From Sphingomonas palmae (GTDB lineage: Bacteria; Pseudomonadota; Alphaproteobacteria; Sphingomonadales; Sphingomonadaceae): a DNA stretch of 64,000 nucleotides. A program made the position numbers and the translations under genes. The notes beneath the pieces are model-generated. The model was not told where the DNA came from and made no database searches. It saw only the letters and a list, made by a program, of their open reading frames with translations. The stretch is from the NCBI RefSeq assembly GCF_900109565.1, contig NZ_FNZZ01000005.1, positions 62,001 through 126,000 on the forward strand, in the 5' to 3' direction. Below are positions 61,389 to 64,000 of the stretch, one piece after another (the first letter of the stretch is position 1; every line of letters starts with the position of its first letter).

Positions 61389-62803
61389 CGGCGGCCGCCC
61401 TGGGCGATCATCGTCGGCTCCTCGGGCGACCACCCCCCGCCGAGAGCCCGGAAGAGGAGGACGAGCGAGGATGCCACCTGTCGGTTCTGCTCGGTCAGCG
61501 CCAGCCGCGCCCGCACCAGCTCGGACTGAGCGACGATCACGTCGACGTAGGCGATGGACCCTGCCTTGTACCTCAGGTCCGCCAAGCGGAACGCCTGGTC
61601 GGACCGCTCCACGGCGATCCGCAGCTCGCCCTGTCGACGCAGGCCTGCGCCATACGCGCTCAGAGCCTGCTCCGTCTCCTTCATCGCCGTCAGGACGGTG
61701 CCGTCGAAGGTCGCGAGCGCCGCCTCGGTCCTAGCCTCGGACTGACGGATGCGCGCCCGTGCCGCACCGTTGTTGGGAAACGCGAAGGATAGCAGCGGGC
61801 CCAGCCCGAAGATGAAGCCTCGACTCTGACTGATCCCCTCGCCACCGGCTTGCGCGACCGATGCTCCGAGGCTGATCCGCGGGTAGAGGTCCGCGCTTGC
61901 CACTCCGATCCGAGCGGTGGCCGCGGCGAGGCGGCGCTCGGCCTCGGCGACGTCGGGTCGCCGCTTCAGCAGCCCGGCGACATCGCCGATGGGAATGGGT
62001 CGGTGCGGGCCGGGGGGAGACCCGCACCGGGCGGCGGCTTCCGGTACTTGGGCAGGGGGGAGACCCAGAAGCGCCGCCAACTCGTAGAGCGCCGACTGGC
62101 GCGCATCTTCGAAAGGAGCCAGCGCCGCACGCGCCTCGGCCAACTGGCCTTCGGCACGTGCGACGTCGAGCCTGGCGGCGGAACCAGCGCGCTCCTGCTG
62201 CCCGATGATCCGCGCGCTGTCCGCCGTCAGGTCGATCGATGACCTCACCACCGTGATCGCGTCGGACGCGGTACAGGCGGAGAGATATGCATCCGTGACG
62301 GCCGCGACGATCCGGACGCGCACGGCTGCGCGTGCGAACGCCGCAGCCTCGGCATCCGCTCGCGCAGCCTCGACGGTCCGTGATACGCGGCCGAACAGAT
62401 CCACCTCGTAGGCGAGCTGGAACGAGCCCAACCCGCTGAACCGGTTGCCGGGCAGGTAGAGGGGCGGCTGCGTACGACCGTAGGTCCCCTGGCCGTTGAT
62501 GGTCGTTTGCGGAAGGCGCGCGTTGCGTGCCTCTCCAACGACCGCCTCTGCGGCCCTGAGGTTCGCCAAGGCGACGCGGAGGTCGGTGTTGGCGGCCAGG
62601 GCCCGCTCGATCAGCGCGTCCAGGGCCGGATCCTCGTAGGTGCGCCACCAGTCGGGACCCGGCCCCTCGTCCGCCGTCGAACCCGGAAGGGGAGTGACGA
62701 GCGCGGTCTGCGACGCAGTGGGCGCAGCGGGGCGAACGTAGTTCGGACCGGTCGTGCACGCCGACGTCGCGAGCAGCAGGAAGGAAAGCATCGTCTTGCG
62801 CAT
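61385..62803 (-). CDS. Efflux outer-membrane factor (NodT/OprM family lipoprotein)
   Basis: Outer-membrane channel subunit of 472 residues for an RND efflux pump. The lipobox is TSAC (Cys about 16), followed by TTGPNYVRP, diagnostic of the NodT family. Two OEP repeats follow, with LRVALANLRAAEA and FGRVSRTVEAARADAEAA in the first, and IRQSEARTEAALATFDGTVL in the second. It is 4 bp from the upstream RND permease gene, so both act together. Confidence 0.95.
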   Translation of the reverse strand: MRKTMLSFLLLATSACTTGPNYVRPAAPTASQTALVTPLPGSTADEGPGPDWWRTYEDPALDALIERALAANTDLRVALANLRAAEAVVGEARNARLPQTTINGQGTYGRTQPPLYLPGNRFSGLGSFQLAYEVDLFGRVSRTVEAARADAEAAAFARAAVRVRIVAAVTDAYLSACTASDAITVVRSSIDLTADSARIIGQQERAGSAARLDVARAEGQLAEARAALAPFEDARQSALYELAALLGLPPAQVPEAAARCGSPPGPHRPIPIGDVAGLLKRRPDVAEAERRLAAATARIGVASADLYPRISLGASVAQAGGEGISQSRGFIFGLGPLLSFAFPNNGAARARIRQSEARTEAALATFDGTVLTAMKETEQALSAYGAGLRRQGELRIAVERSDQAFRLADLRYKAGSIAYVDVIVAQSELVRARLALTEQNRQVASSLVLLFRALGGGWSPEEPTMIAQGGRR

Positions 62804-62806
62804 GGG

Positions 62807-64000
62807 TCAGGCCTCCACGGCCGCAGGCGTCATTGCGCCCTGTGTGGTGTCTTCTCCGGCGTGCACGCGATGATCGCGGGCCAGGAGCGTGTAGAAGGTG
62901 GGCAGGACGAAGAGGGTGAAGAGGGTTCCGATGAGCATCCCCATCACCACCACGATCCCGATGGCGAAACGGCTGGCCGCACCCGCACCGCCTGCGAACA
63001 GCAGCGGCACGAGGCCGGCGACCATCGCCGCGGTCGTCATCAGCACCGGGCGCATGCGCACCCGCGCTGCCTCGACGATCGCGTGCGCCCGATCCTTGCC
63101 TTCGAGCCGCTGCACGTCGTTGGCGAAGGCGACCATCAGGATGCCGTGCTTCGAGATCAGCCCGATGAGGGTCACGAGCCCGATCTGCGTGTAGATGTTG
63201 AGGGTCGTGAACCCGAGGTAGAGCGGCAGCAGCGCCCCGCAGACGGCCAGCGGCACGGTGACGAGGATCACCAGCGGATCGCGGAAGCTCTCATACTGCG
63301 CAGCCAGGACCAGAAAGATCACGATCAGCGCGAACGCGAAGGACACTGTGAGGCGGTTGCCCTCCTGCACATACTGCCGGCTGTCCGCGAGCCAGTCGAC
63401 GGTGACGCCGGGACTGAGCGGCTGCGCCTGCATGAACTCCACCGCCTGACCCATGGTCACGCCCGGGGCGAGCACACCCGACAAGGTCGCGGCGTTCATC
63501 TGGTTGAACTGGGGCAGCCGGTTCGCGCTCGGCTTCACGTCGACGCTGATGACGGTCGACAACGGGATCATCTGTCCCGAGCGCGACCGCACATAGTAGC
63601 GGCCCAGGTTCTCCGGGGTCAGCCGGTCCTGCTGGCGGACCTGCGGCACGACGTCGTAGGAACGATCGTGGAAGTTGAAGCGGTTGACGTAGTTCTCGCC
63701 GACCAGGGTCGCGAGCGTGTCCGCCACCGACTGCATGGTGACGCCGACCTCACCCGCCTTCGCGGCGTCGATCCGGATCCGCGCCGAGCGGCTGTCGAAC
63801 GCGAGATCGCTGTCGACGAAGACGAACAGCCCGCTCTTCCACGCCGCGCCCTTCAGCGCCTCCATGTCCTGGAAGATCGCGCTGAAGTCGTTCGGCGAGC
63901 GCAGCACCATCTGGAAGGGCAGACCCGCACTGGCCGCCGGCAGAGCCGCGGGCTGGAACGGCGTCACGCTGGCGTCGTGGACGCTGTTCGCCCCGCCGTA
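62807..64000 (-). CDS. RND efflux pump permease, C-terminal part (runs off window end)
   Basis: C-terminal ~397 residues of an HAE1/AcrB-type inner-membrane proton-driven exporter. Periplasmic porter-domain sequence is visible first (SARIRIDAAKAGEVGVT, PENLGRYYVRS). Transmembrane helices include FALIVIFLVLAAQYESFRDPLVI, the typical RND helix, and IGLVTLIGLISKHGILMVAFAND, followed by EAARVRMRPVLMTT. The reading frame continues past 64000 without a start, so the 5' end and the membrane-fusion protein lie outside. Its GAMTPAAVEA tail ends 4 bp from the outer-membrane factor gene. Confidence 0.95.
   Translation of the reverse strand, partial: YGGANSVHDASVTPFQPAALPAASAGLPFQMVLRSPNDFSAIFQDMEALKGAAWKSGLFVFVDSDLAFDSRSARIRIDAAKAGEVGVTMQSVADTLATLVGENYVNRFNFHDRSYDVVPQVRQQDRLTPENLGRYYVRSRSGQMIPLSTVISVDVKPSANRLPQFNQMNAATLSGVLAPGVTMGQAVEFMQAQPLSPGVTVDWLADSRQYVQEGNRLTVSFAFALIVIFLVLAAQYESFRDPLVILVTVPLAVCGALLPLYLGFTTLNIYTQIGLVTLIGLISKHGILMVAFANDVQRLEGKDRAHAIVEAARVRMRPVLMTTAAMVAGLVPLLFAGGAGAASRFAIGIVVVMGMLIGTLFTLFVLPTFYTLLARDHRVHAGEDTTQGAMTPAAVEA

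Overview
The window looks like chromosomal DNA of a sphingomonad (Alphaproteobacteria, Sphingomonas-like). The basis is high GC, frequent GTG starts with ATGA/GTGA stop-start overlaps, many Sphingomonas-type gene families, and neighbourhoods such as rpiB-glyA-nrdR-trmJ and a rhodopsin with a blh retinal synthase. No rRNA genes, CRISPR array, insertion sequence or integrase was recognised. Two tRNA genes are present: Tyr-GTA and Thr-GGT.

Positions 1-42,700 are mostly housekeeping and core genes. In order they are: typA (cut by the window edge), a gluzincin-type secreted protein, telA with an XpaC-like partner, a lipoprotein metallo-beta-lactamase-fold hydrolase, an Nramp Mn/Fe importer, a DUF2147 protein, a TadG/TadE/TadE pilus-associated operon, a SnoaL-like/TetR pair, an AlkA-type glycosylase, a 2Fe-2S ferredoxin, rlmB, tRNA-Tyr and a large M1 aminopeptidase. 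Next come a microbial rhodopsin plus blh operon, the trmJ/nrdR/small ORF/glyA/rpiB run, a citE-like lyase, a class A penicillin-binding protein, a CaCA antiporter, threonine aldolase, an EamA exporter, an M28 peptidase, pepN, ppc, an EF-hand lipoprotein, an HNH nuclease and an M24 aminopeptidase.

Positions 42,777-49,424 are an accessory block directly downstream of tRNA-Thr. All but one gene lie on the minus strand. In transcription order they are an AIPR-family protein, a MORC/MutL-like GHKL ATPase, a small ECF-like sigma factor, a Cap15-type (two transmembrane helices plus beta-barrel) effector and a CD-NTase. The last two form a minimal CBASS anti-phage locus. The AIPR-GHKL pair next to it is a candidate second defence module, and perfect hairpins follow the AIPR, GHKL, sigma and CD-NTase genes. 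An unrecognised 165-residue protein faces the block.

Positions 49,604-59,673 look like a catabolic island. A LysR regulator diverges from an alpha/beta hydrolase, a CoxG-like protein, a three-subunit molybdenum hydroxylase (FAD, Mo and 2Fe-2S subunits), an MFS transporter of aromatic-acid type, an OprB-like porin, a type II haloacid-dehalogenase-like enzyme and a MarR regulator. The MarR C-terminus runs antisense into soxR. The substrate is unknown; an aromatic or N-heterocyclic acid is the best guess.

Positions 59,525-64,000 hold a minus-strand redox/efflux cluster: an RND permease (cut by the window edge), an outer-membrane factor, a small membrane protein, an FMN azoreductase, an unknown protein and soxR.
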